52,622 nt of DNA. Source: Nitrospira defluvii (GTDB lineage: Bacteria; Nitrospirota; Nitrospiria; Nitrospirales; Nitrospiraceae). Made by a program: the position numbers and the translations under genes. The notes beneath the pieces are model-generated. The model was not told the DNA's origin and did no database searches. It was given only the letters and a program-made list of their open reading frames with translations. Shown piece by piece: positions 1-8,354 of this stretch (position 1 is its first letter; the number at the start of each line of letters is the position of its first letter). Location: contig NZ_CAJNBJ010000012.1 in NCBI RefSeq assembly GCF_905220995.1, positions 1 to 52,622 of the forward strand. The letters run 5' to 3'.

Positions 1-1562
1 AGGCCGGTCGGCGGTTGGAAGCGCGGCGACAGACCGAAGAGGCCAAGGTTGCCTTCTTTGAAAGACAGCTCGACGGTGACGCCGATCCGTTCGACGGTCG
101 CCGTGACTGGGCCGAGCAGCAAGCGGGCGTTGACACTGGTTTCCGTGTCGATCCCCTCTTCGCCCACGTTGATGCCGATGTGGGCCGCATCCAACTTCAA
201 TGGGCCGACGGCCTGCTGCAACGGCAACGTGACGTGGAGTCCGCCGCTGCCGGAGAACGACAGTCCCTCTCTGCTGCTCCAGCGCAACGTGAGATCGAAT
301 GGAGCCTGGACAGACTCGCGCCCGACCGTGCCTTGGATGAAGTTGTCTGCCTCCGCGAGCGAGAGGTCGAAGCGGAGCCCCAGCAGCGCAAGCTCCACGA
401 ACGTCTCCATGCGGGTGGCCGAGGAGGCATCGAGGCCACCTGCGACGGAAAACTGTTGATACCGTAGGGCCGACCCTCCCGGTAGGCGGACCAACGGCTT
501 GAGTTCGCCGATCGGTTGGCCGTGCCGCAGACCCAGCGTGAAGCGACCGTTGAGAGCATCGGCGAGCCCCGCTCCCTTGCGCAGGGTGAGGTCCTGGTCC
601 GGCCTGAGGATGACGGCCAATCGCTTCAACACCTCCACGTTGCCGGACCATTCGATGCGGGTGTCTTCCAAACGGGGAAAGGGGACCGTACCTTCCGCGC
701 GCCCTTGAATGATGGGGGCGAGGCCGAGTCCGGCATCACTCGCGCCTATCGACGTGGGAGCGGCGCCGAAGAGCGAGAGGCCCAACCGCACCCCGAATGC
801 TGAGCCGCGTTCCTCGTGCAGGAAGGTGATGAGTTGCGGCGGTGCGTTGGAACTCGATTCAGCTCGTCCCAGCCAGGCCTCTTGCGCCGGCGGACTCAGG
901 GGTTGGATACGACTCCGTAGCCCCAGTGTTTGCAACAGCTGGCTCAGCCTGGTGAGGAAGGTCATCGATTGGAAGTCGGGCGTATGCCAGCCGTAGGCCT
1001 CGGTAAAGAGCTGATCGGGGCTCGTCACCGCCACTTTGAAGAGGTGATAGTTGATCGTGGCACGCACATGTTCGACTTGGAACTTTGTTGGATCTGCGGC
1101 GTAGTAGGGGTAGTCGATGATGTTCAGCAGGTGCAGGGCGGCGTAAGTCAGCGGCGAGGCCTGCGCCAGAAAATTCGCGCCGAGAAAATCGAACAGCCGT
1201 CTCGGGAGTTGCTTGTGGATCTGCGTGCGATCTACGTAGTCGCCGAAGGACGCCAGTCTGCCGGGCAGGGTCTGCGCCAAGTCGTGAATCTGACGCGTGA
1301 GGGATTCGATCGCAAGCGCGAGGTCGGCGATGCGGCCAGCCATGGCCAGGTCGTCGTTCCATTCAGCATCGGACGCGCCGAGGACCGTGTCGAGCTTCGT
1401 CAGGAAATCGCTGAGGTTGAGTGCGGCCAAGCCGATGTCGTCGAGGCCTGGCGGCAGATCCCAGCCCAACAATTTTAGAAACGCACGCGCCTCCTCGACA
1501 TCACCCTGGACGATGTCGAGGTGCGACAGCAGCCGCCCGATCCCGGCGGTGGCGTTCTGCAC
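1..1562 (-). CDS. Large DUF6603-like protein, N-terminal 520 codons (cut by window start)
   Basis: An open frame runs on the minus strand from a GTG at 1562 to the window edge with no stop, 520 codons in all. The GTG shares its first G with the TAG stop of the phospholipase D-like gene upstream (TAGTG), so the two are probably translationally coupled. No signal peptide is visible. The first 130 or so residues look helical; the rest alternates short hydrophobic and polar strands, with repeated phrases such as GPLKLDAAHIGINV near residue 455 that suggest a long beta-rich repetitive fold. This resembles the DUF6603 family of very large proteins of unknown function, a match made from memory of composition and phrasing only. 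The start is GTG and the gene is incomplete, so it is easily missed; the plus-strand frames over it are shadows. Confidence 0.75.
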   Translation of the reverse strand, partial: MQNATAGIGRLLSHLDIVQGDVEEARAFLKLLGWDLPPGLDDIGLAALNLSDFLTKLDTVLGASDAEWNDDLAMAGRIADLALAIESLTRQIHDLAQTLPGRLASFGDYVDRTQIHKQLPRRLFDFLGANFLAQASPLTYAALHLLNIIDYPYYAADPTKFQVEHVRATINYHLFKVAVTSPDQLFTEAYGWHTPDFQSMTFLTRLSQLLQTLGLRSRIQPLSPPAQEAWLGRAESSSNAPPQLITFLHEERGSAFGVRLGLSLFGAAPTSIGASDAGLGLAPIIQGRAEGTVPFPRLEDTRIEWSGNVEVLKRLAVILRPDQDLTLRKGAGLADALNGRFTLGLRHGQPIGELKPLVRLPGGSALRYQQFSVAGGLDASSATRMETFVELALLGLRFDLSLAEADNFIQGTVGRESVQAPFDLTLRWSSREGLSFSGSGGLHVTLPLQQAVGPLKLDAAHIGINVGEEGIDTETSVNARLLLGPVTATVERIGVTVELSFKEGNLGLFGLSPRFQPPTG

Positions 1563-3820
1563 TAGATGATCGGCCACGGGAGCAGGTCCTTCTTGTCGTC
1601 GACCTTGCAGGTCTTGAAATCGAACTTCTGCGCCTTATTACGCAGGGTGGACGTGCGGATCTTGAGCGCCGCCAGATATTCCTTCGGGTCGGTCTCCGGC
1701 TTCCAGGGCAACAGGTGCGGCGCATGGCCGGCGGGGGGCGCCTGTTCGTTCTTGATCGCTTCCACATGCCGTATGGCGGCGGCGTCCCAATCGGCGACCC
1801 AGGTCGTGGCAGCGGGATCGGCCGGCAAGGTCTTGAGGTTGTCCGGCAGCGAGCTGAAACCTAAGTGCTCCTGCCACAACTGGTGGCGCAAGGCCTTGAC
1901 CACACCGTTCTCCGGCAGGCCGGCGATGCCGCTGTACATCACCAGGTTGAGCTCCACGCTGCGCGACGGCTGACGTGAGCGGCTGGGGAGGGCGTGCCGG
2001 GCGGTGCGTGTGAAGACGTCGGCAATGAGTTGGGGAATGTCGGCCACGTCGCCCAACGTTTCGCGGATGGTCTCCAGCGTCTCCTTGAAGTCGAAGATCA
2101 GTTTGTAGGCGACGAAGAGCAGGACGAGCAGCGTCTTGAGGTCGAACAGGATCTGCTTGAAGACGAAGAAAAAGAGATACCAGAACAGCTCCCAAAGAAA
2201 TTTGCCCGGATCGTTGGTGAGTTTTGCCTTTTCGATCGCGCGGTCGAGGATGGAGCCGGTGATGATGAGGCCGATCTCATGGTAGTTCATCGAGGTGCCG
2301 TCGAGGTTCGCGCTGCCCGCCGTGGCCCACACGTCGTCGATGATGGCGACCTTGCTGTGGACGTACACCGGCATGACGTCGTAGCGCCGCGGATTCCCCG
2401 CGCCGCCGCTGCCTGCTTTCTCCGATCGACTCCAAAGGGTGTAGACGCCCAGCTGATGCCCGCCCGCTTTGGCGGCGCTGCGGAGTTGATTGACGTTGTC
2501 GATCTGGCGATCCGGGTAGCCAGGCAGGTCGGGGCGCAGGTTCAGGACCAGGATGATCTGCAGGCGCGGCTTGGTGGTGTCTTTCATTCTCGCGATGAGC
2601 GCGTCGACGATCTCGGGCGAAGTGAAGTACTGGTTCTCGATATAGATGTAGTGTTGCGCGTTGGCGATGGCGCGCTCGTAGGCTTCGAGGATGCCGGTTT
2701 CACCGTAGGGCAGGTCCTCGTCGCTGGGATTGACGCGTTTGATCGAGCCGCCGGGCAGCGTGCGCAGGACTTGCACCGAGGCCACGTCGCCGTTCGGCGT
2801 GACAGGGAGGTCGGGAAAGGTCTTTGGCGGAGGGATGAGCATGGGCTTGCCGGTCGCATTCCAGATGCTCGCGAATGTCTTTTCGATGTGTGACACCGCC
2901 GGGCCCTTGAGGTCGGTGTTGACGTCGTGCATGAGCGAGCCCTTATGGCGCGCGTCGCGGATCGCATGGCTGGTGTCGCTGAAGTAGTACTGTTTGAGCG
3001 GCGATCCCATGAGGATGGCGTGGTCCCCATCCACCACGATGGCCTTGGCATGCAGCAGGGCGAAGCCCTTGTTGAAGGCATTGGTGCGCACGCCAGGCGT
3101 CTGCGCGAAAAATTCCGCCACCTCGGTCACGGTGTCCTCCGCAGACAACGGCAGGTTCGTGACTAGGATGTTCACCGGCTTTCCGCCCTTGTTCTTGAGC
3201 ACCTCTTCCAGCGAGGGCTCTGCCGCCTGTTTGCAACCGGTGGAAGGCGGATTCAAGGGGTTGAAGCTGCTTTTGAATTTGGTGAGGAAGCCGTTGTCGA
3301 CGTCGAAAAAGAGGGTCATCAGGTTGATGGATTCGGTGGCGCCCTCGGCGGCATCGGTCACCGCGGGAAACATCTTGGCCCCGTCGATCAGGTGGGTGAT
3401 GCGATTGTGGTGATAGAGTGCGACCGGATTTCCGACGGCGGGATTCAACGTGGTGTGGGTGACGAGCCAGCCCTCGATGTTGTTGCGGTGGATGGTGATG
3501 GTACCGACCTCGTGGTTGGAGTCGGTGACATCTGTTGCTTCCTTGGTTTCGTGCAGGAGGCGAGTACCGAAAAGCGCCGGGTCTGTGTGGATGGGGCCGA
3601 ATATCTGCGCGACGAGGTCGGGATTCCGATCGACCTTCCAGGTGCGGTAGGCGTCCGGCGAGTAGGAAATGAGAAAGGTGCCGTCGCCTTCTGTCTTGCC
3701 GACGCCCAGGACATCGTCTTCGCTGAAAAAGGGATCGAAGTCGAGAGCGCGAACGGTCAAGCCGGCAATGCCGGCCCCCTGCTCATCGATGACGCGCCCG
3801 TGGATGCTGATGTTGGCCAT
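1562..3820 (-). CDS. Phospholipase D-family protein with N-terminal transthyretin-like domain
   Basis: 752 residues. Residues 1-60 look like a transthyretin or carboxypeptidase-regulatory beta-sandwich (ISIHGRVIDEQGAGIAGLTV). Two HKD half-sites follow: H257-A-K259 with D264, and H488-S-K490 with D495 followed by GSANLDG. Two HKD motifs are the signature of the phospholipase D superfamily, which hydrolyses or transfers phosphodiester head groups through a phosphohistidine. Around residues 540-575 there is an unusual hydrophobic stretch rich in F, L and I (FVFKQILFDLKTLLVLLF) that could be membrane-embedded or could contact lipid. The C-terminal 150 residues repeat the phospholipase D tail style (SGIAGLPENGVVKALRHQLW). 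No secretion signal is seen. The stop overlaps the start of the next gene, so both are probably one transcript. The superfamily call is firm; the substrate cannot be told. Confidence 0.9.
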   Translation of the reverse strand: MANISIHGRVIDEQGAGIAGLTVRALDFDPFFSEDDVLGVGKTEGDGTFLISYSPDAYRTWKVDRNPDLVAQIFGPIHTDPALFGTRLLHETKEATDVTDSNHEVGTITIHRNNIEGWLVTHTTLNPAVGNPVALYHHNRITHLIDGAKMFPAVTDAAEGATESINLMTLFFDVDNGFLTKFKSSFNPLNPPSTGCKQAAEPSLEEVLKNKGGKPVNILVTNLPLSAEDTVTEVAEFFAQTPGVRTNAFNKGFALLHAKAIVVDGDHAILMGSPLKQYYFSDTSHAIRDARHKGSLMHDVNTDLKGPAVSHIEKTFASIWNATGKPMLIPPPKTFPDLPVTPNGDVASVQVLRTLPGGSIKRVNPSDEDLPYGETGILEAYERAIANAQHYIYIENQYFTSPEIVDALIARMKDTTKPRLQIILVLNLRPDLPGYPDRQIDNVNQLRSAAKAGGHQLGVYTLWSRSEKAGSGGAGNPRRYDVMPVYVHSKVAIIDDVWATAGSANLDGTSMNYHEIGLIITGSILDRAIEKAKLTNDPGKFLWELFWYLFFFVFKQILFDLKTLLVLLFVAYKLIFDFKETLETIRETLGDVADIPQLIADVFTRTARHALPSRSRQPSRSVELNLVMYSGIAGLPENGVVKALRHQLWQEHLGFSSLPDNLKTLPADPAATTWVADWDAAAIRHVEAIKNEQAPPAGHAPHLLPWKPETDPKEYLAALKIRTSTLRNKAQKFDFKTCKVDDKKDLLPWPII

Positions 3821-4032
3821 AGGTTCCGTCAGGTGGACGAAACCTACGCCGCTCGCGCGACCCTGTCAACCACTCAGACACGTGTGAATACGTGTATTTA
3901 TGCGGGTCTGGAAACGTGGGGGGTATGTTGAAACAGGGCGCGGGGTGAGGGACACATTCGAATGGGCCCCATCATCCCGATCCCGGTCTCATCATCGGTT
4001 GTGACCGATCGCCCGAGCAGATCATTCGACAA

Positions 4033-4512
4033 TCAATAAGGGGCAGTCAGCTGCCTGCCGTATCCGTTTGCCCAGGCTATATCGACGACTCGTTCGCTGG
4101 ATTGCGCGACCGACATCTGCTCATCGAAGAGCGCGGGGTAGGACGCGGTCATCGTTGTTTGAAAGTCGGGCCAGCGATCTGCGGACACACCAGCTAAAGC
4201 TGCGAGCGACGCCAGATATTCCCCCTGACCGCGAGCAATATCCGCGCGGAGGTTTTCGTGCGTATGCGTCGCGAAGACGGTAGCTCGTTGTTTGGCTCTG
4301 AGAAGACGGCCGTCCGTCAAGGAGCCCGGTGTGGTGCTCGACGTGAATTCGGTGGTCGGATCGAGAAATTCCTTTGTGGCTCCGGTCGTGCCGTTGGTGA
4401 GTTGCGTCGTGGCATCGAACGGCGCTTTCGTCAACTCAACGGTGGCGTCCGTCATGCAACCGCCGAGGGTGAGCAGCAATCCGGCAATGAGTGCAACGCG
4501 TGCAGTGATCAT
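4033..4512 (-). CDS. DUF3015-type lipoprotein
   Basis: 159 residues. The N-terminus has a short hydrophobic signal ending in the lipobox LGGC (Cys19), so the mature protein should be lipid-anchored in the periplasm. The middle is rich in Thr and Ser (residues 20-65). The C-terminal half carries the segment GQGEYLASLAALAGV, which I associate with the DUF3015 family of small periplasmic proteins of unknown function. A good Shine-Dalgarno (AGGAGG at 4519-4524) lies just upstream of the ATG and fixes the start. The gene stands alone: 212 bp without a gene separate it from the phospholipase D-like gene on one side and 133 bp from the deaminase on the other. No function can be assigned. Confidence 0.8.
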   Translation of the reverse strand: MITARVALIAGLLLTLGGCMTDATVELTKAPFDATTQLTNGTTGATKEFLDPTTEFTSSTTPGSLTDGRLLRAKQRATVFATHTHENLRADIARGQGEYLASLAALAGVSADRWPDFQTTMTASYPALFDEQMSVAQSSERVVDIAWANGYGRQLTAPY

Positions 4513-4518
4513 ATGAAG

Positions 4519-4524
4519 CCTCCT
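4519..4524 (-). promoter_or_regulatory. Shine-Dalgarno of the DUF3015 lipoprotein gene
   Basis: AGGAGG on the minus strand, 6 bases before the ATG at 4512. It decides this start over upstream open frame. Confidence 0.7.
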
Positions 4525-4645
4525 GGGTTCGCCCGATGTGTACAGACATGAAGTACCACATCGAATGCCAGGGCCGACCCTAGGAGGAGCCCTAGTTGGG
4601 GAGAGAATCGCACGGAGCTACAAATCGATTCACACTGCAGGCGGA

Positions 4646-5206
4646 TTAATTGCCAGGAATGGAATGGCCGGTTTCCTCGGGTGCTTGAGTTAGGCTTCTC
4701 GGCGTGGCCCAACTCTTATCAGGATCATCAATTTTTAACTTCCGGATGCCTTCGGGGAATCGCCCCTGGATTTTTTCATACTCACTCCATACCTCGCTGT
4801 TCGGGTGTTTCCAGTCATGGATGTAATAGACCGAACGGATTTTTGCCTGCAGGAGTTCCTTAGTGCAGCCGAAACAAGGCCGCATGGTGGTGTAGACAAT
4901 CCCACCTTCGACCGCGATTCCAAATCTCGCCGCCGATAAGAGAACATTCTGCTCTGCGTGAACGCAGATGCACACGTCATAGGCATTTCCCGAACCATAC
5001 TTGTCCCTATTCAAGCAGCGATCACATCCACCTTCGTCGCAGTTTTTCATGTCTTCCGGAGTGCCGTTATATCCCGTGGAGACGATACGATCGTCCAAAA
5101 CCAAGATGGCGCCGACTCGACTGCCCAGGCAACTTGCGCGCCCTCTCACCGCCATGGCGATGGACATGAAGTATTCGTCTCTTTCGGGTCTGCGCTTTGT
5201 GGTCAT
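4646..5206 (-). CDS. Deoxycytidylate (dCMP) deaminase family protein
   Basis: 186 residues, close to the usual size of bacterial and phage dCMP deaminases. The zinc site is complete: H83-A-E85 (CVHAEQN) and P110-C111-x-x-C114 (PCFGC). The upstream segment STGYNGTPEDMKNCDEGGC, with its extra cysteines, is typical of the ComEB/dCMP deaminase group and may hold a second zinc. The expected reaction is dCMP to dUMP, feeding thymidylate synthesis. The gene lies 81 bp downstream of a two-span coiled-coil membrane protein on the same strand and is far from other nucleotide genes (tmk is 14 kb away). That setting, in an accessory region with toxin-antitoxin genes and a transposase, fits a host-defence or mobile role as well as housekeeping. 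Family assignment is firm; role is open. Confidence 0.88.
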   Translation of the reverse strand: MTTKRRPERDEYFMSIAMAVRGRASCLGSRVGAILVLDDRIVSTGYNGTPEDMKNCDEGGCDRCLNRDKYGSGNAYDVCICVHAEQNVLLSAARFGIAVEGGIVYTTMRPCFGCTKELLQAKIRSVYYIHDWKHPNSEVWSEYEKIQGRFPEGIRKLKIDDPDKSWATPRSLTQAPEETGHSIPGN

Positions 5207-5287
5207 GGTGCTTCCAATCCTCAGACTTTATATTGGCATGTATGGAGTGATGGTCGAGTTTCGAAGGAGAAACGCCGCGTGTATCTG

Positions 5288-6613
5288 TTACCCTTCCTTT
5301 TTCGTTTGTGCAGACCGCCGATTTTGGAATCGATCGAATGGACGGCCAAACCATCCTTTCTCCGCCAGTCCAGCCTCATCCATCAGCGCGTCGTAAGACT
5401 TCTGGACCTGCTTTAGGAATTCTTTCTGATAAGGGTTGGTCGGGTGAAAGTAGTTCAGGAACTGTTTCTCACTGGGCTCAGCCGAAGGATTTTTGTCTAT
5501 GTCCAGGCCAGATGACCTACGGCATCGGTCATACCAGTTCGTATCCTTTTGATAAAGGGTATCTTTTCTTGCCTGTTCCCAACGGTGTAGGACGGCCTTG
5601 AATTCTCCTACATGCATTAAGTAGTTCTTGCGCTCTTTGTAAAAATTTGAATCTTCATCCACATCCTCTGGCCTCAGATATCCGTAATTTTCAAGGATGG
5701 TTTTTTCGGCGGCTTCATTGTTCTGCCGAAATATACCCTCCATCGCAGTTACCCAGATATTCAATCGGGCTGGCCTGCGCGCTTCGTATTGCAAGATATC
5801 TCTCACGATATTCTCTGGCGTCTCCGGGTCACTTTCTTCATGGGTTTGCGTCCCATTCTCTGGCCTCTGAGGCGCATTTTCTCGTTTGATTCGATCCCGC
5901 TCTTCTTGCGTGAGAATGCCACTCTTGTCCTTGAAATTCTTCCATATGTCCTGGTTTGCCTGAAGACGGCCCAAGACTGGGGCATAGAACTTTTCAAGTC
6001 GTTCTTTTGCCCTCCTCTTCTTTTCCGTGGGGAGATCAATAAATAACCACCTACCAATTAGAGTTATTACAGAGGCTCCTAGCCCGGATAGCATAACTTC
6101 AGATAAGCCCATGTGACTGTCTTGGTTCGGGCTGAGACTGTCAACTTTCCCTTCAAGCTTTGTAATGTTGTCCTGAAGCTTTGAGATAGTTTGGGTCACG
6201 CCGGTGGCGGGTGTGTCCCCTTTAATCGTGAGAGCCAGTGCGTCGACAGTCGCGGTAAGGTGAGTGACATTACCGCCGAGACCCTGCACTTGAGTTTGTA
6301 GTGTGGCGACTTTTTCCGTTAGGCCTTGGATTGTCGTCTGCAGGTGGTGAGATTGGTGGGGGGGCTGTTTGAGGGTACGACCTTGAATGTCTTTTAGTGT
6401 GTCGATGGTGCTAGCAATGCTGGCGATCTCCGCGGAAAGGGCTGCGATGCTGCTTTGCAACTGTTCATATTGAGGCGAATGTTTGGGGGAATCTGATAGC
6501 CCTGCAGGCACTGGAAAGATTAGGATCCATGAGAGGAAAGTGAGAAGTAGGATCTTCGCTGCGAAAGCTGACAGGCGGCTGTGCTGGTTGATCGGGTGCA
6601 CTCCCAACCTCAA
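5288..6613 (-). CDS. Two-span membrane protein with long coiled coil, unknown function
   Basis: 441 residues; I do not recognise the family. A hydrophobic segment at about 18-36 is followed by roughly 110 residues of heptad-like sequence (48-160; repeated I/L at a and d positions, e.g. IAALSAEIASIASTIDTL). A second hydrophobic span lies at 170-192 (MLSGLGASVITLIGRWLFI). Beyond it is a charged domain of about 250 residues beginning KKRRAKERLEKFYAP, probably cytoplasmic, so the coiled coil would be periplasmic. The ERLEKFYAP phrase recurs in many small bacterial membrane proteins. The gene is 81 bp upstream of the dCMP deaminase on the same strand and probably cotranscribed with it. One possibility is a membrane effector or sensor paired with the deaminase; this is inference only. 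Confidence 0.75.
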   Translation of the reverse strand: MRLGVHPINQHSRLSAFAAKILLLTFLSWILIFPVPAGLSDSPKHSPQYEQLQSSIAALSAEIASIASTIDTLKDIQGRTLKQPPHQSHHLQTTIQGLTEKVATLQTQVQGLGGNVTHLTATVDALALTIKGDTPATGVTQTISKLQDNITKLEGKVDSLSPNQDSHMGLSEVMLSGLGASVITLIGRWLFIDLPTEKKRRAKERLEKFYAPVLGRLQANQDIWKNFKDKSGILTQEERDRIKRENAPQRPENGTQTHEESDPETPENIVRDILQYEARRPARLNIWVTAMEGIFRQNNEAAEKTILENYGYLRPEDVDEDSNFYKERKNYLMHVGEFKAVLHRWEQARKDTLYQKDTNWYDRCRRSSGLDIDKNPSAEPSEKQFLNYFHPTNPYQKEFLKQVQKSYDALMDEAGLAEKGWFGRPFDRFQNRRSAQTKKEG

Positions 6614-6969
6614 CCGTATTGGAAGAGTCTTATTCCACCAGGTGCTAAAAACGCAGTTCTAAACCGGACTGAGTTGCGCCGATTCTAATGCGAAGTTTGG
6701 TCATTCACAAGGGTATTATTGCGCTGGCCCGCATCGGTGAGCAGGCTCCTACACCATTTCCTTCGGCTGTGTTTGGTTTGCTTGGTTGATGGAGGGCGGA
6801 GTGCAATGTTCAAGCGCACTCATGGAATGGTAAGAAGCGAGAAGCGCTATTCGCCAACAGGCACAACTCATTGAAGCTGCCATGGGTAAAGCGTATTGTT
6901 CACGAACCGTCGTGACGCTATTGGGGTCAGGTCTTGAAATATGCAGATTGATGGCGTAGACTCCGCCGC
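6614..6969. other. Intergenic region, no gene seen
   Basis: About 356 bp lie between the divergently placed membrane-protein gene (minus) and the transposase gene (plus). No open frame with a plausible start or family match is visible. It must hold the promoter of the membrane-protein/deaminase pair. The last 70 bp carry the GGGGTCAGG motif described with the transposase. Confidence 0.6.
6923..6936 (+). repeat. RAYT-flanking GGGGTCAGG motif, left copy
   Basis: GGGGTCAGGTCTTG lies 34 bp upstream of the transposase ATG. A related direct copy, GGGGGCAGGAGTCCTTG, lies after the gene at 7931-7947. Similar motifs often flank RAYT genes and may be the recognition sites; the pairing is by eye. Confidence 0.4.
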
Positions 6970-7845
6970 ATGGCCAGACCGTTGCGCCTGGAATATGCGG
7001 GGGCGCTCTATCACGTCACTGCCCGAGGCAATGCCCGCCAGGACATCTTCCTCGACGACGAGGATCGACGGCGGTTCTTAGGTGTGCTGGAGCGGGTCGT
7101 CGCCCGCTTCCATCTCGTGCTGCATGCCTACTGCCTGATGAGCAACCACTTCCACTTGCTGGCGGAAACACCTGAGGCCAATCTGTCCAGCGCCATACGC
7201 CAGCTCAATGGCGTCTATACCCAAGCCTTTAACCGCCGTCACGACCGGGTGGGCCATGTCTTACAAGGCCGCTTCAAGGCGATCGTCGTGGAGCGGGACA
7301 GCTATCTCCTGGAACTGGCCCGGTATGTGGTGCTGAATCCGGTGCGCGCGCGCCTCGCTCGCAAGCCGGAGACGTATGCCTGGTCGAGTTATCGGGCGAC
7401 CGCCGGGCTCACGCCTGTTCCGCCCTATCTGACCGTGGAGTGGTTGCTCTCGCAGTTTGGGCGACAGCGGGCTGCTGGGGAGCGGAAGTATCGGGCCTTT
7501 GTCGCCGCGGGGATCGGGCAGGATGCTCCGTGGGAGCAGGTGCGGGGGCAGGTACTGCTTGGCAGAGAACCATTCGTCGAAGGGCTGCGGTCTCACTTGC
7601 AGGACAAGCAGGCGCTCACAGAGATTCCGCGCGCGCAACGCTTTGCTGCCCGTCCGACACTCAGTCAACTGTTTTCCGTGCGGCTCCACGCTAACCGTGC
7701 CCAACGAGACGCGGTCATTCGCCGGGCCTATCTTGAGCATGGGTACAGCCTGTCTGAAATCGGCCGCGCGGCGGGAATGCATTATTCGACCATCAGCCGT
7801 ATCGTGAGCGCTGCGACCGGCGGGCATGCGCAGAACAAGATCTGA
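6970..7845 (+). CDS. REP-associated tyrosine transposase (RAYT, Y1/IS200-like)
   Basis: 291 residues. The N-terminal 150 residues are a Y1 HUH transposase domain: RPLRLEYAGALYHVTARGN at the start, the metal-binding H60-F-H62 (MSNHFHLL), and the helix SYLLELARYVVLNPVRA, which carries the presumed catalytic tyrosine (Y112 or Y119). The C-terminus has a helix-turn-helix of the DnaA/Trp-repressor type (HGYSLSEIGRAAGMHYSTISRIV, 257-279). RAYTs are single-copy domesticated relatives of IS200 transposases that bind and mobilise REP palindromes rather than their own gene. No IS-type terminal repeats flank it. The ATG is the only good start. It sits at the edge of the toxin-antitoxin cluster. Confidence 0.92.
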   Translation: MARPLRLEYAGALYHVTARGNARQDIFLDDEDRRRFLGVLERVVARFHLVLHAYCLMSNHFHLLAETPEANLSSAIRQLNGVYTQAFNRRHDRVGHVLQGRFKAIVVERDSYLLELARYVVLNPVRARLARKPETYAWSSYRATAGLTPVPPYLTVEWLLSQFGRQRAAGERKYRAFVAAGIGQDAPWEQVRGQVLLGREPFVEGLRSHLQDKQALTEIPRAQRFAARPTLSQLFSVRLHANRAQRDAVIRRAYLEHGYSLSEIGRAAGMHYSTISRIVSAATGGHAQNKI

Positions 7846-7930
7846 GCTCATTCGATCTCACGTTCTTCGGGTAGCTGTATCGCGTCACCACTCGGGTTAA
7901 TATCGGCCACGACATAGCTGGAGAAAGAAA

Positions 7931-7947
7931 GGGGGCAGGAGTCCTTG
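7931..7947 (+). repeat. RAYT-flanking motif, right copy
   Basis: GGGGGCAGGAGTCCTTG, in the same orientation as the copy at 6923-6936 and about 85 bp after the transposase stop. The two match imperfectly. Confidence 0.35.
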
Positions 7948-8033
7948 TCTGATGAGCGCCTCTGTCAACCTGATCGTGTAATGACGAGTTGCCGGCCCAG
8001 AATTCAAAGGTCGGCCTGTTGAGGCCGTGGTAA

Positions 8034-8345
<312 letters not shown>

Positions 8346-8354
8346 GCGTGTAGG

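Noticed and set aside
15-467. Plus-strand frames at the left edge (15-467, 49-459 and others)
   Set aside because: They lie antisense to the DUF6603-like partial gene, which is open on the minus strand for 520 codons and starts at a coupled GTG. Their composition is not coding-like.
1994-2893. 299-codon plus-strand frame over the phospholipase D-like gene
   Set aside because: Antisense to a gene with both HKD motifs intact.
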